From: DATAAM01 sp036260075
GTDB taxonomy: Bacteria; Actinomycetota; Acidimicrobiia; Acidimicrobiales; JAHWLA01
DNA: 10,224 bases
Reading direction: 5' to 3'
Assembly (NCBI GenBank): GCA_036260075.1
Contig: DATAAM010000096.1
Location: 1 to 10,224 of the forward strand
Both the position numbers and the translations under genes were made by a program. The notes beneath the pieces are model-generated. The model saw nothing but the letters and a program-made list of their open reading frames with translations, was not told the DNA's origin and did no database searches. Numbering within the stretch: the first letter of the stretch is position 1; each line of letters begins with the position of its first letter. Shown in pieces: positions 1 through 6,132 of the stretch.

Positions 1-248
1 TCGGGCCCGCCCGGCGCCTTCAGGTCGATGCAGACGTTGCGCTTGCCCGCGTTCTGCTGGGTGTAGAAGCCCGACAGGCCGTGGCGCACCTCGCCCCACA
101 CTCGGGTGACGTCGCCCTCGGGCGGTTCCACCTTCACGACGTCGGCCCCCAGGTCGCTCAGCATCCGGCCCGCGAACGGGCCCGCGACCACCCGGGCCAG
201 GTCGAGGACGCGGATGCCGTCGAGCGGGTGGCTCAGCTCACTCGCCAC
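1..248 (-). CDS. CaiB/BaiF family (class III) CoA-transferase, N-terminal part only
   Basis: About 82 codons are visible; the rest lies beyond the left edge. Family members move coenzyme A between carboxylic acids, or act as racemases such as alpha-methylacyl-CoA racemase, in the cytoplasm. The family hallmarks are the opening segment GIRVLDLARVVAGPFAGRML followed by SDLGADVVKVEPP (about residues 11-43), then GDVTRVWG and NAGKRNVCIDLK (about residues 66-77). The catalytic aspartate, known from formyl-CoA transferase, would lie downstream and is not visible, so substrate and subtype cannot be called. I chose the GTG at 248, which overlaps the end of the upstream 3D-domain gene by 16 bp; there is no convincing Shine-Dalgarno, so the exact start is uncertain. 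Co-transcription with the upstream gene is likely from the overlap, though the two have no obvious functional link. Confidence 0.88.
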   Translation of the reverse strand, partial: MASELSHPLDGIRVLDLARVVAGPFAGRMLSDLGADVVKVEPPEGDVTRVWGEVRHGLSGFYTQQNAGKRNVCIDLKAPGGP

Positions 249-1351
249 ACGCGCACGGTACGCCGTCCGAACTGCGCGCACTGCGACGACGTGGGCTTCC
301 ACACGTCGATGCGGCGGCCGTCGATGTTGCCGCCGGTGTCGGCAGCCACCCGCTCGCCTTCGCCCTCGACGTACAGGCGGGTGCCCAGGGGGACGACCCG
401 GCGGTCGACGGCCACTACGTCCTCGCCCACGGGGCGGCCGGAGGCGGTGGTGCCCCGCAGCGAGTAGCAGGTGGCCTCGAACAGGCCGAGGTCGACGCGG
501 CGGGGCTGCTCGGTGCCGGTGGCGAGCCAGTAGCCGCTGCCCCGGCGGCGGGACTCGATGTCGACCACGGGGGCGAGGGGCCGGTCGGCGCCCGCCGAGC
601 CGTGGTAGGGCGCGTCGCCGAAGGCGAACACGCCGCCGTCGGCCGACGCCAGCCAGTAGCCGTGGCCCGTTGGGGTGGGGGCGAGGTCGACGACGGGCGC
701 GGTGGCCGGCTGGTTGCCGAGCGAGCCGTGGTAGCCCGCATCGCCGAAGCCGAACACCCCGCCGTCGGCGCCGACGAGCCAGTACCCCTCGCCGGTGGTG
801 GTGGCGGCCACGCCGGTGATCGGCGCCCGCAGCGCCTGGTTGCCCAGCGACCCGTGGTAGGGCGCGTCCCCGAAGGCGAACACGCCCCCGTCGGAGGCGA
901 CGAGCCAGTAGCCGTCGCCCGTGGGCGTGGCGGCCATGCCCACGATGGGGCTGTTGAGGGGGGTGCCGCCGGTGGAGCCGTGGAAGGCGGCGTCACCGAA
1001 GGCGAAGATGCCCCCGTCGGAGGCGACAAGCCAATAGCCCTGGCCGGTCGGCGTGGCCGCGGTGTCCACGACGGGCCGGTTGAGGGTGATGGCGCCGGTG
1101 GAGCCGTGGAAGGCGGCATCGCCGAAGGCGAACACGCCGCCGTCGGCGGCCACCACCCAGTAGCCCTCGCCCGACGGGGCGCTGTCGAGCCCGACGACGG
1201 GCGAGCCCGCGGCGTCGCCGGGGTGCCCGAGGTGGGCGGCGTCGCCGAAGGGCACGATGGTGCCTTCGCCGGCGGCCGCTTCGGCGGCGGCCGGCAGCAG
1301 AGCGGGCACGACGGCGCCCGCGAGAACGACGGAGAGTGCAGCACGCTGCAT
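233..1351 (-). CDS. Secreted repeat (probable beta-propeller) protein with C-terminal 3D domain
   Basis: This 372-residue protein begins with a signal peptide (about residues 1-27, hydrophobic LSVVLAGAVVPALLP, possible cleavage after AEA). Five exact 42-residue repeats follow (61-270), each built as GxGYWLVASDGGVFAFGDA then HGS and a hydrophobic strand. Residues 28-60 look like the second half of a repeat and 271-279 (GSGYWLATG) like the first half of another. The C-terminal part (about 285-372) matches the 3D domain, a double-psi beta-barrel named for three aspartates, here in VAVD (D316), AADTGG (D338) and RIDVW (D349). Cys295 and Cys358 could form a disulfide. 3D domains occur in secreted cell-wall proteins and resemble the MltA lytic transglycosylase fold, so a role outside the membrane in peptidoglycan turnover is likely but inferred. 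The ATG at 1351 is preceded by AAAGGGG about 8 bases upstream. The repeats may bind sugar or protein; their function is not known to me. Confidence 0.87.
   Translation of the reverse strand: MQRAALSVVLAGAVVPALLPAAAEAAAGEGTIVPFGDAAHLGHPGDAAGSPVVGLDSAPSGEGYWVVAADGGVFAFGDAAFHGSTGAITLNRPVVDTAATPTGQGYWLVASDGGIFAFGDAAFHGSTGGTPLNSPIVGMAATPTGDGYWLVASDGGVFAFGDAPYHGSLGNQALRAPITGVAATTTGEGYWLVGADGGVFGFGDAGYHGSLGNQPATAPVVDLAPTPTGHGYWLASADGGVFAFGDAPYHGSAGADRPLAPVVDIESRRRGSGYWLATGTEQPRRVDLGLFEATCYSLRGTTASGRPVGEDVVAVDRRVVPLGTRLYVEGEGERVAADTGGNIDGRRIDVWKPTSSQCAQFGRRTVRVWRVS
542..1171 (-). repeat. Five tandem 126-bp (42-codon) in-frame repeats
   Basis: Repeat units begin at codons 61, 103, 145, 187 and 229 of the 3D-domain protein, each exactly 42 codons long. 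Conserved positions are GYW at 3-5, DGG at 10-12, FGDA at 16-19 and HGS at 22-24. The fifth unit is the most diverged at its end (SRRR replaces the usual ATPT). Regular in-frame periodicity with mostly conservative replacements indicates selected protein structure, not a mobile or CRISPR-like array. The DNA is similar enough between units that recombination could change the copy number. Confidence 0.9.
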
Positions 1352-1472
1352 GGGTGAAGCCCCTTTCGGGTCGAGCGCCCTCCCGCGCTCCGGTGCCGTT
1401 CACGGAGGGGAAGGGGCGGCGATGCGCACCACCCGACGGTCTCTGGGACGGTCGCCGGGGGCGCTGTTCGTC
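1352..1472 (-). promoter_or_regulatory. Predicted structured 5' leader of the 3D-domain gene
   Basis: If the promoter at 1479-1509 is real, the 3D-domain mRNA has a leader of about 120 nt. Read on the minus strand it holds CCCGACG (1475-1469, starting just above the predicted transcript start) pairing with CGTCGGG (1438-1432), then GAGCGC (1390-1385) pairing with GCGCTC (1378-1373) around a six-base loop, then CCC-GAAA-GGG (about 1370-1361), a GNRA-type mini-hairpin that would include the Shine-Dalgarno AAAGGGG. This is enough for a regulated leader but not enough to assign a riboswitch class. Short pairings are common by chance at this GC content. Confidence 0.3.
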
Positions 1473-1478
1473 GGGACC

Positions 1479-1509
1479 ACCCTAGGCAGGGGTGCTAGCC
1501 GGAGTTCAA
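1479..1509 (-). promoter_or_regulatory. Candidate promoter for the 3D-domain gene
   Basis: On the minus strand, TTGAAC (1509-1504) and TAGGGT (1484-1479) match a -35 box and an actinobacterial TANNNT -10 box. The 19-bp spacer is longer than optimal. The -35 overlaps the stop codon of the upstream SCO6745-family gene. It would start transcription near 1472. The alternative is read-through from the upstream gene. Confidence 0.35.
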
Positions 1510-2333
1510 ATCCTGGGAACTCCCATCGCGTTCGGGTAGAAGATGCCGCCCGCCTCGACGATGCGGTCGACCAGGGGACGGACGAGCGCTTCCAGGCGGT
1601 CGGCGTCGTCCCCCGAGAGGGTGCGCCAGGGGGCGGCGGCCAACTCGTCGGTGCGGTCCTCGACAACCCGGCGGTCGTGGTCGGTCCAGCCCCGACGGCG
1701 AAGGCGCTCGGCGGCGGCGTCCCACTCCTCGTCGGTCCAGCCGCGGAACGGGCGGATCGCCTCGGCGGGCACGGCGCCCGAGGCGACCTGGCTGACATGG
1801 GCTTCGCAGCCGTCGAGGTCGGCCGCCACCAGGGCGGCCACGTGGCCGTCGCCCCGGTGCTCGCGCAGGAGGGTGGCGCCGTGCCACAGGGCGAGGTGGG
1901 GCTCGTCGGGCCACGGGAGCGACAGGTAGGCGGCGAACAGCGGGCGGCCCGCCAGGTCGCAGGCGGCGACCGCTTGGCGCAGGAGGTCGACGGCCTCCGG
2001 CACGGCCGGGTCGTCGACGGCGTCTCCGAGCAGGCGGCGCAGGACGCGGTCGACCACGCGGAGCCGGGCGGCGATCACGTCGGCGGGGTCGGCGAAGCGC
2101 CAGGCGTCGGGAATGGCGCGGTGCACCATGCGGGGAGCGAAGTTGAAGACGGCGGCGTTGACGACCTCGGCCGGGACCGGGCCCATGGGGGCCGCTCGGG
2201 AGGCGAAGTAGGCCATCCAGCCGCCCTTCAGCCCCACCGCGGCGCACTCCTCGGCCGTCTCCGGGGCGAAGTAGACGACGGCGTGCACCGGCTCGAGCAG
2301 CTGCCACATGCGGCGGGCGCGGGTGGTCGGCAC
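1506..2333 (-). CDS. SCO6745 family protein (function unknown)
   Basis: The 275-residue product carries the recognisable start of the actinobacterial SCO6745 family: ARRMWQLLEPVHAVVYFAPE, then GGWMAYFASRAAPMGPV and NFAPRMVHRAIPDAW, ending near EAGGIFYPNAMG. I recall the family as alpha-helical with a helix-turn-helix-like fold; no reaction or ligand is established, so no function is claimed. I chose the GTG at 2333 because it gives the usual short N-terminal leader before MWQLLEP; the ATG at 2309 would start directly at MWQ. A weak GGGAAG lies about 7 bases upstream of the GTG. The reading frame stays open well past this point (to 2801), but that extension is antisense to the peptidase gene and has shadow-like composition. 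The gene is divergent from the M23 peptidase, with about 70 bp between them. A 7-bp inverted repeat (GGAGTTC/GAACTCC, 1501-1523) spans its stop codon. Confidence 0.85.
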   Translation of the reverse strand: MPTTRARRMWQLLEPVHAVVYFAPETAEECAAVGLKGGWMAYFASRAAPMGPVPAEVVNAAVFNFAPRMVHRAIPDAWRFADPADVIAARLRVVDRVLRRLLGDAVDDPAVPEAVDLLRQAVAACDLAGRPLFAAYLSLPWPDEPHLALWHGATLLREHRGDGHVAALVAADLDGCEAHVSQVASGAVPAEAIRPFRGWTDEEWDAAAERLRRRGWTDHDRRVVEDRTDELAAAPWRTLSGDDADRLEALVRPLVDRIVEAGGIFYPNAMGVPRI

Positions 2334-2356
2334 GGGCGGATCTTCCCACGTCCGGT

Positions 2357-2387
2357 TTGACGGGGGCCAAGGCGCCCCATCTACGCT
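2357..2387 (+). promoter_or_regulatory. Candidate promoter of the M23 peptidase gene
   Basis: TTGACG (2357-2362) and TACGCT (2382-2387) fit -35 and TANNNT -10 boxes with a 19-bp spacer. Transcription would begin near 2392-2395, next to an in-frame GTG at 2392 and just before the ATG at 2404. There is no Shine-Dalgarno before either codon, so translation may be leaderless or from a very short leader. Between the boxes lies GGGGC-N6-GCCCC, which could be an operator but may be chance. Confidence 0.5.
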
Positions 2388-2403
2388 TTTCGTGCACTTC
2401 CCC

Positions 2404-3057
2404 ATGTCTCCGTTGGTTCTCTGTTCGCGCGCGCGTGCGCTGCGAGCGACCACCGTCACCCTCGTCGCCTTCTTGGTCGCTCTGCTCTCGGGGGCCGTGG
2501 CCGTTGCCGCGGGCACCGGCCCGCGCGCGCGGGCGGCGGCGCCCGCCGAGGGCCATCGAGTCCCCGACGGGCTGGCCGCCGAGCAGCTCTGGGCCCTGGC
2601 CCGGGAGGAGCGCCTGGCCGCCGCCCGGCGGGCCGAGGCCGAGGCGTCACGGGCGGCCGAGGCGGCCCGCCCCTCGGTGGTGTGGCCCGCGCCGGGCGCG
2701 ATCACCGGGTGGTACGGCGAGCGGCGGGGCCGGTCGGCGCACCCGGGCACCGACATCGACGGCGAGACCGGCGACCCCGTGGTGGCCGCCGCCGCCGGCA
2801 CCGTGGCGTGGGCGGGCTCGGCGCCCGCGGGCTACAGCGGCTACGGGATCGTGGTGATCGTCGACCACGGCGACGGCGTGCAGACGCTGTACGCCCACCT
2901 GTCGGCCGTGGCCGTGGCGGTCGGGCAGCCGGTGCGGGCGGGCGACCGGATCGGCAGCATCGGCTCGACGGGGCACTCCACCGGCTCGCACCTCCACTTC
3001 GAGGTGCGCCGGGGCGGCACCATCGGCAACCCCGCCGAGTTCCTCCCTCCCCGCTGA
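2404..3057 (+). CDS. Secreted M23 (LytM-type) peptidase
   Basis: The 217-residue product has an N-terminal signal or anchor segment (about residues 13-37, ATTVTLVAFLVALLSGAVAV), an Ala/Glu/Arg-rich helical linker (about 56-90), and a C-terminal M23 domain (about 93-217). The zinc and catalytic residues are all present: HxxxD (H113, D117 in HPGTD), YAHLS (H165) and HLHFE (H196, H198). M23 enzymes are zinc metalloendopeptidases that cut peptide crosslinks in peptidoglycan, or, when degenerate, activate amidases; with all ligands intact this one is predicted active in the cell envelope. It is short for the family and has no long coiled coil and no LysM domain. I chose the ATG at 2404; an in-frame GTG at 2392 next to the predicted transcription start is an equal candidate and adds four residues. 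Its stop codon lies inside the 72-bp inverted repeat at 3054-3125. Confidence 0.93.
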   Translation: MSPLVLCSRARALRATTVTLVAFLVALLSGAVAVAAGTGPRARAAAPAEGHRVPDGLAAEQLWALAREERLAAARRAEAEASRAAEAARPSVVWPAPGAITGWYGERRGRSAHPGTDIDGETGDPVVAAAAGTVAWAGSAPAGYSGYGIVVIVDHGDGVQTLYAHLSAVAVAVGQPVRAGDRIGSIGSTGHSTGSHLHFEVRRGGTIGNPAEFLPPR

Positions 3058-3125
3058 CCCCCCGATTCTTCTCCGCAAATACGGGCCTCCACGCCCGTAT
3101 TTGCGGAGAAAAATGGGGGGGTCAG
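3054..3125. terminator. Bidirectional terminator: 72-bp near-perfect inverted repeat
   Basis: The core is a perfect 18-bp stem, TTCTCCGCAAATACGGGC (3069-3086) against its complement (3093-3110), around the loop CTCCAC. The stem extends outward through a C-A mismatch (3068/3111), three pairs, a G-G mismatch (3064/3115) and ten more pairs that include the TGA stop of the M23 gene (3055-3057) and the TGA stop of the minus-strand operon (3122-3124). In total 31 of 33 positions pair. Flanking A and T residues at 3065-3070 and 3109-3114 give a short weak tail in both directions. The stem is clearly more AT-rich than its surroundings. The position between convergent genes fits a shared terminator; a dispersed repeat element is the alternative. 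Confidence 0.8.
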
Positions 3126-3379
3126 AGGAGGCGGAGCTGCTCGGTGCGGGCGGCTCGCTCGACCAGGGGCTCCCACGTGTGGGCGCCCCTGGGGCCGGTG
3201 GTGCGGACCTCGATCAGCGCCACGGGGATGGCCCGGGCGGCGCCTAAGTCGTCCCGCACGCCGATGCTGCCGTCCTTCTCGACGCGAACGGCGGTGCCGA
3301 GCGACCAGCGCCCGCCCGCCTTGCGCCGGAACCGCACCGGGTGGCCGGGAGCGAGGCCGAGCTGCTCCAGGGCCGTCAC
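3122..3379 (-). CDS. Small protein of unknown function, translationally coupled to the SDR
   Basis: This 85-residue product starts at a GTG whose last two bases form part of the upstream SDR's stop codon (GTGA, 4-bp overlap). I cannot name a domain with certainty. The middle part, PVRFRRKAGGRWSLGTAVRV followed by EKDGSIGVRDDLGAARAIPV, alternates strands and turns and suggests a small SH3-like beta-barrel. The C-terminal part (GPRGAHTWEPLVERAARTEQ) is charged. There is no signal peptide or membrane segment, so it is predicted cytoplasmic. It is the last gene of the six-gene operon and ends inside the bidirectional terminator. Composition matches its neighbours, and the coupled start plus a sensible protein argue that it is real. 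The same frame is open further upstream, but that part is antisense-free shadow of the SDR gene. Function is not assigned. Confidence 0.72.
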   Translation of the reverse strand: MTALEQLGLAPGHPVRFRRKAGGRWSLGTAVRVEKDGSIGVRDDLGAARAIPVALIEVRTTGPRGAHTWEPLVERAARTEQLRLL

Positions 3380-4167
3380 GAACCGCCGAGGAGCGCGGCC
3401 TGGAGCCGCCGCATGCCCGCCAGCCAGCGGTCGGGGTCGTCGCCCTTGCGCCGGTACATCTCCGCCACCTCGGGGTGGGGCAGGATCAGGAACCGCTCCT
3501 CCCGCAGGCCCTGCACCACGGCCTCGGCCGCCTCGGCGGGCTCGAGCACGCGACCGGCGGCGGCCACCGACCGGGCCGCCGAGTCGCCCACGTCGAGGCC
3601 GCCCGTCAGCATCGGGGTGCGCACGCCCATCGGGCACAGGCACGACACCCGCACGCCCCGGTCGCCGTAGGTGACGGCCAGCCACTCGGCGAACGCCACC
3701 GCCGCGTGCTTGGTGACGGTGTAGGGGGCGTTGCCGAGGTTCAGCAGCAGCCCGGCCGCCGACGCCGTGCTCAGGAAGTACCCCTCGCCCCGGTCCGCCA
3801 TCGCCGGGACCACGGCCCGGGCGGCGTAGACGTGCGACAGCACGTTCGCCCGCCACACCAGATCCCACGCCTCGTCGGGTTGGTCGATGCCGCCGCCTCC
3901 GCCCACGCCCGCGTTGGCGCAGAACAGGTCGACGGGGCCGTAGGCCTCCTCGGTCCGCTCCACGAGCCGCCGGACGTCGGCCTCCACTGTCACGTCGGTC
4001 GCGACCGCCAGGCCGCCGATCTCGTCGGCCACCGCCACCGCCTTGTCGCCGTCGAGGTCGGCCACCACCACGGCCTTGGCCCCCTCGGCGGCGAAGCGAC
4101 GGCACAGGGCCTCGCCGATCCCGCTGCCGCCGCCCGTCACCACGATGACCTTCCCGGCCGGCTCCAT
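3376..4167 (-). CDS. Classical short-chain dehydrogenase/reductase (SDR)
   Basis: The 263-residue product has every classical SDR element: TGGGSGIG cofactor loop (residues 11-18), acidic D37 at the end of strand 2 (suggesting NAD(H) preference), TDV with D58, NAG (85-87), N108, and the catalytic S136-Y149-K153 with YTVTK. It should catalyse NAD(P)-dependent oxidation or reduction of an alcohol/carbonyl pair in the cytoplasm; the substrate cannot be read from sequence. Being 11 bp after a WS/DGAT acyltransferase, a fatty aldehyde or acyl substrate is a reasonable but unproven guess. The ATG at 4167 gives the usual short lead-in before the cofactor loop; no strong Shine-Dalgarno is visible. Its stop overlaps the start of the 85-residue gene by 4 bp. 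The C-terminal part (about 225-263, PHPEVAEMYRRKGDDPDRWL) is family-variable. Confidence 0.93.
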   Translation of the reverse strand: MEPAGKVIVVTGGGSGIGEALCRRFAAEGAKAVVVADLDGDKAVAVADEIGGLAVATDVTVEADVRRLVERTEEAYGPVDLFCANAGVGGGGGIDQPDEAWDLVWRANVLSHVYAARAVVPAMADRGEGYFLSTASAAGLLLNLGNAPYTVTKHAAVAFAEWLAVTYGDRGVRVSCLCPMGVRTPMLTGGLDVGDSAARSVAAAGRVLEPAEAAEAVVQGLREERFLILPHPEVAEMYRRKGDDPDRWLAGMRRLQAALLGGS

Positions 4168-4178
4168 GGCTGCGGACT

Positions 4179-5525
4179 CTACCGGCGACCCGCCTCCACG
4201 ACGTCGGCCAGCGAGGCGGCGATGCAGTCGCGGAGCAGGACGGGATCGTCGACCGCCGCGGTGTCGATGTTGAGCCCGATGTCCATGTTGGAGCGGTACG
4301 ACAGCAGCGTGGCGTTGAACGCGGTGCCGGCCGTGGGCCCCATGGGGTGGTTGGCCAACACCCGGGCGCCCGCGATCCACAGGTCGAAGGGCGCCCCCCG
4401 CACGTTGGAGGCGGCGAAGTCGACGGTCTCGATCTGGCGCCGGGCCAGCCGCACCACCAGCGGCGTGGGCAGCGACGTGAGCACCCCGGCCACGCTGTCG
4501 GCCAAGGCGAAGGCCCGCTCGCCCTTGGTGACGGCCAAGCGCTCGTGCACGACCTCGAAGCGGGCCTTGGGGTCCTCCACCCCTGCGGGCACCAGCACCC
4601 GCGCTGGGGCGAAGGCGTTGCCGCCCGCCGACTTGTCGGTGCGGGTGCTGACCGGCATCGACATCCGCAGGTCGTCGACCTCGACGCCCTTGGCGCGGTG
4701 GTAGGCGCCCGCGCCGCCCGCGATGCCGGCGACGTACAGGTCGTTGAGCGTGCCGCCCAGCGCCTTGGCCGCGGCCTTGGCCTCGTCCAGGTCGATCGAC
4801 AGCACTTCGAAGCGGCGCCCCAGCGAGCGGCGCCCGGCCCACAGCGACGAGCGGGCGCCCTCGGTCACCAGCACCTGCCGGGCCACCGAGCGAGCCGTCT
4901 CCACCGCGTCGGCGGGGGTGGCGATCTGCCGGGCGGCGCCCAGCACCTGGCGGGCGGCGCCACCCGCCACCCGCGTGACCGTGCCCAGCAGGCCGTCGGA
5001 CTCGGCGGCAGGCGCATCGGCGTCGGCTTGCGGCACCTCGTCCACCAACGGCTCGGTGGCGTCGGGCTCCAGGTCGAGGAACATGGCCGACAGCCGCACG
5101 CCGCCCACGCCGTCGGTGATCGTGTGGTGCATCTTGGCCAGCAGGGCGGCCCGTCCGTCGGCCAGGCCGTCGACCACGGTGAACTGCCACAGGGGCCGGG
5201 CCGGGTCGAACGCCTCCGTCGACAGCACGGCGGCGAAGTCGAGGAGCTGCCGGTCGGTGCCGGGCGGGGGGAGCGCGATGTGGCGCACGTGGAAGTCGAG
5301 GTCGAAGTCGGGGTCGTCCACCAGCTCGGGCGCCCCCGGGCCGCCGTCGACCACTCGGCGGCGCAGGCGCGGCACCACCTCGGCGGCCCGGGCCAGGCGC
5401 GCCCGGAAGCGGCCGATGTCGAGGGGGTGGTCGAGGAAGGTGAGGTTGAGGAAGGACGACCGCAGCAGCGGGTCGCGCTCGGCGGCCCACATGAGAGCCT
5501 CGACGGCGGACATGCGGGTCGCCAT
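4179..5525 (-). CDS. Wax ester synthase/diacylglycerol O-acyltransferase (WS/DGAT)
   Basis: The 448-residue product has the usual family length and the active-site motif HHxxxDG at residues 133-139 (HHTITDG). N-terminal family features are the MSAVEALMWAAERDP opening, the FLDHPLDIGRF segment and PLWQFTVVDGLADGRAALL before the active site. C-terminal family features are ASNVRGAP, GARVLANHPMGP and LNATLLSY-like FNATLLSYRSNMDIGLN. The enzyme transfers fatty acyl groups from acyl-CoA to diacylglycerol or a fatty alcohol, making triacylglycerol or wax esters at the membrane or lipid-droplet surface. Which acceptor it prefers cannot be told. It starts 4 bp after the DsbA-like gene (GGTGA just upstream) and ends 11 bp before the SDR. 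An ATG at 5513 is an alternative start. The PAP2 phosphatase two genes upstream could supply diacylglycerol. Confidence 0.94.
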   Translation of the reverse strand: MATRMSAVEALMWAAERDPLLRSSFLNLTFLDHPLDIGRFRARLARAAEVVPRLRRRVVDGGPGAPELVDDPDFDLDFHVRHIALPPPGTDRQLLDFAAVLSTEAFDPARPLWQFTVVDGLADGRAALLAKMHHTITDGVGGVRLSAMFLDLEPDATEPLVDEVPQADADAPAAESDGLLGTVTRVAGGAARQVLGAARQIATPADAVETARSVARQVLVTEGARSSLWAGRRSLGRRFEVLSIDLDEAKAAAKALGGTLNDLYVAGIAGGAGAYHRAKGVEVDDLRMSMPVSTRTDKSAGGNAFAPARVLVPAGVEDPKARFEVVHERLAVTKGERAFALADSVAGVLTSLPTPLVVRLARRQIETVDFAASNVRGAPFDLWIAGARVLANHPMGPTAGTAFNATLLSYRSNMDIGLNIDTAAVDDPVLLRDCIAASLADVVEAGRR

Positions 5526-5529
5526 CAGG

Positions 5530-6132
5530 TCACCGCGGGATCGTGGTGTGCTTGAACTCGTTGAGGTCGGGCCACCCGGCCACGAGGTGCAGCACCCGGT
5601 CGATCGTCTGGCACGCCAGGTCGGCGTCGCCCTGCGGCCTGCTCATCAGGCGCACGAACACGGCCCGCCCATCGGCCACGAACGTGGGCACGCCGAACAC
5701 CGAGTGCTCGGCCACCAGCTGCTCGTGCTCCCGCCGAAACGCCTCCAGCGGGCCGCCCCCGTCGATCTCGGCGAACACGGCGTCGGGATCGACCTCCTGC
5801 TCTTGCAGGACGGCTCGCACGACCGCGGCGTCGCGCAGATCGCGGCCTTCGTCGTGGCGGGCGGCGAACAGCGCACCGTGCACGCGGGGGAAGGCGTCGG
5901 GGATCGAGTCGCGCACGGCGATGCCCGCCTGCATGGCGAGCAGCGTGTCCCGCATGGTGGGGTCGTCCCACACGTCGGCCTCGCTCTCGCGCACGTGGAC
6001 TTGGCTGAGGGAGAAGGGGGCGAAGCGCACGTCCCAGGGGGCGCCTGCCTCGAGCCCGGTGAGGATGTGCTCCACCGCGTTGCGGGCGAACGGGCACCGG
6101 TAGTCCCAGGTGACGGTGAAGGAGACCTTCAT
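5530..6132 (-). CDS. DsbA-family thioredoxin-fold protein with a single active-site cysteine
   Basis: This 200-residue product opens with a thioredoxin strand and active-site region, MKVSFTVTWDYRCPFARNAV, has an alpha-helical insert (about 45-135), and shows the cis-proline motif VFGVPTFV (P149). The motif is CPFA (C13), with alanine where a disulfide oxidoreductase has a second cysteine. Such one-cysteine members occur in actinobacteria; known relatives include 2-hydroxychromene-2-carboxylate isomerase-like, FrnE-like and mycothiol-dependent proteins. A thiol-transfer or mycothiol-linked role is therefore more likely than disulfide formation; the substrate is unknown. There is no signal peptide, so it is cytoplasmic. 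Its ATG overlaps the stop of the PAP2 gene (ATGA), so the two are translationally coupled, and the WS/DGAT gene follows after 4 bp. Confidence 0.88.
   Translation of the reverse strand: MKVSFTVTWDYRCPFARNAVEHILTGLEAGAPWDVRFAPFSLSQVHVRESEADVWDDPTMRDTLLAMQAGIAVRDSIPDAFPRVHGALFAARHDEGRDLRDAAVVRAVLQEQEVDPDAVFAEIDGGGPLEAFRREHEQLVAEHSVFGVPTFVADGRAVFVRLMSRPQGDADLACQTIDRVLHLVAGWPDLNEFKHTTIPR

Noticed and set aside
542..1171. The 126-bp tandem repeats as a CRISPR array or satellite DNA.
   Set aside because: There are no spacers, the units are contiguous and in frame, and they encode conserved protein motifs.
1352..1510. c-di-AMP (ydaO) riboswitch before the 3D-domain gene, suggested by CCCGAC...ACAGC...CCCGG resembling its 3' part.
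   Set aside because: The 5' half of the riboswitch would have to lie inside the SCO6745 coding region and I cannot find its conserved blocks there. Kept only as an unassigned structured leader.
1495..1523. A tRNA T-loop-like string, GTTCAAATCC, in the plus strand near the end of the SCO6745-family gene.
   Set aside because: The bases on either side do not form a 5-bp T stem, no acceptor, D or anticodon arms fit, and the site overlaps the end of a good coding region. It is better seen as a 7-bp inverted repeat across the stop codon.
2363..2378. GGGGC-N6-GCCCC between the -35 and -10 of the M23 promoter as an operator.
   Set aside because: Five-base G/C arms are expected by chance at this composition, and no second copy or regulator supports it.
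2334..2801. N-terminal extension of the SCO6745-family protein by 156 residues, since the frame stays open to 2801.
   Set aside because: The extension is antisense to the peptidase gene, is compositionally shadow-like, and the family begins near the chosen GTG.
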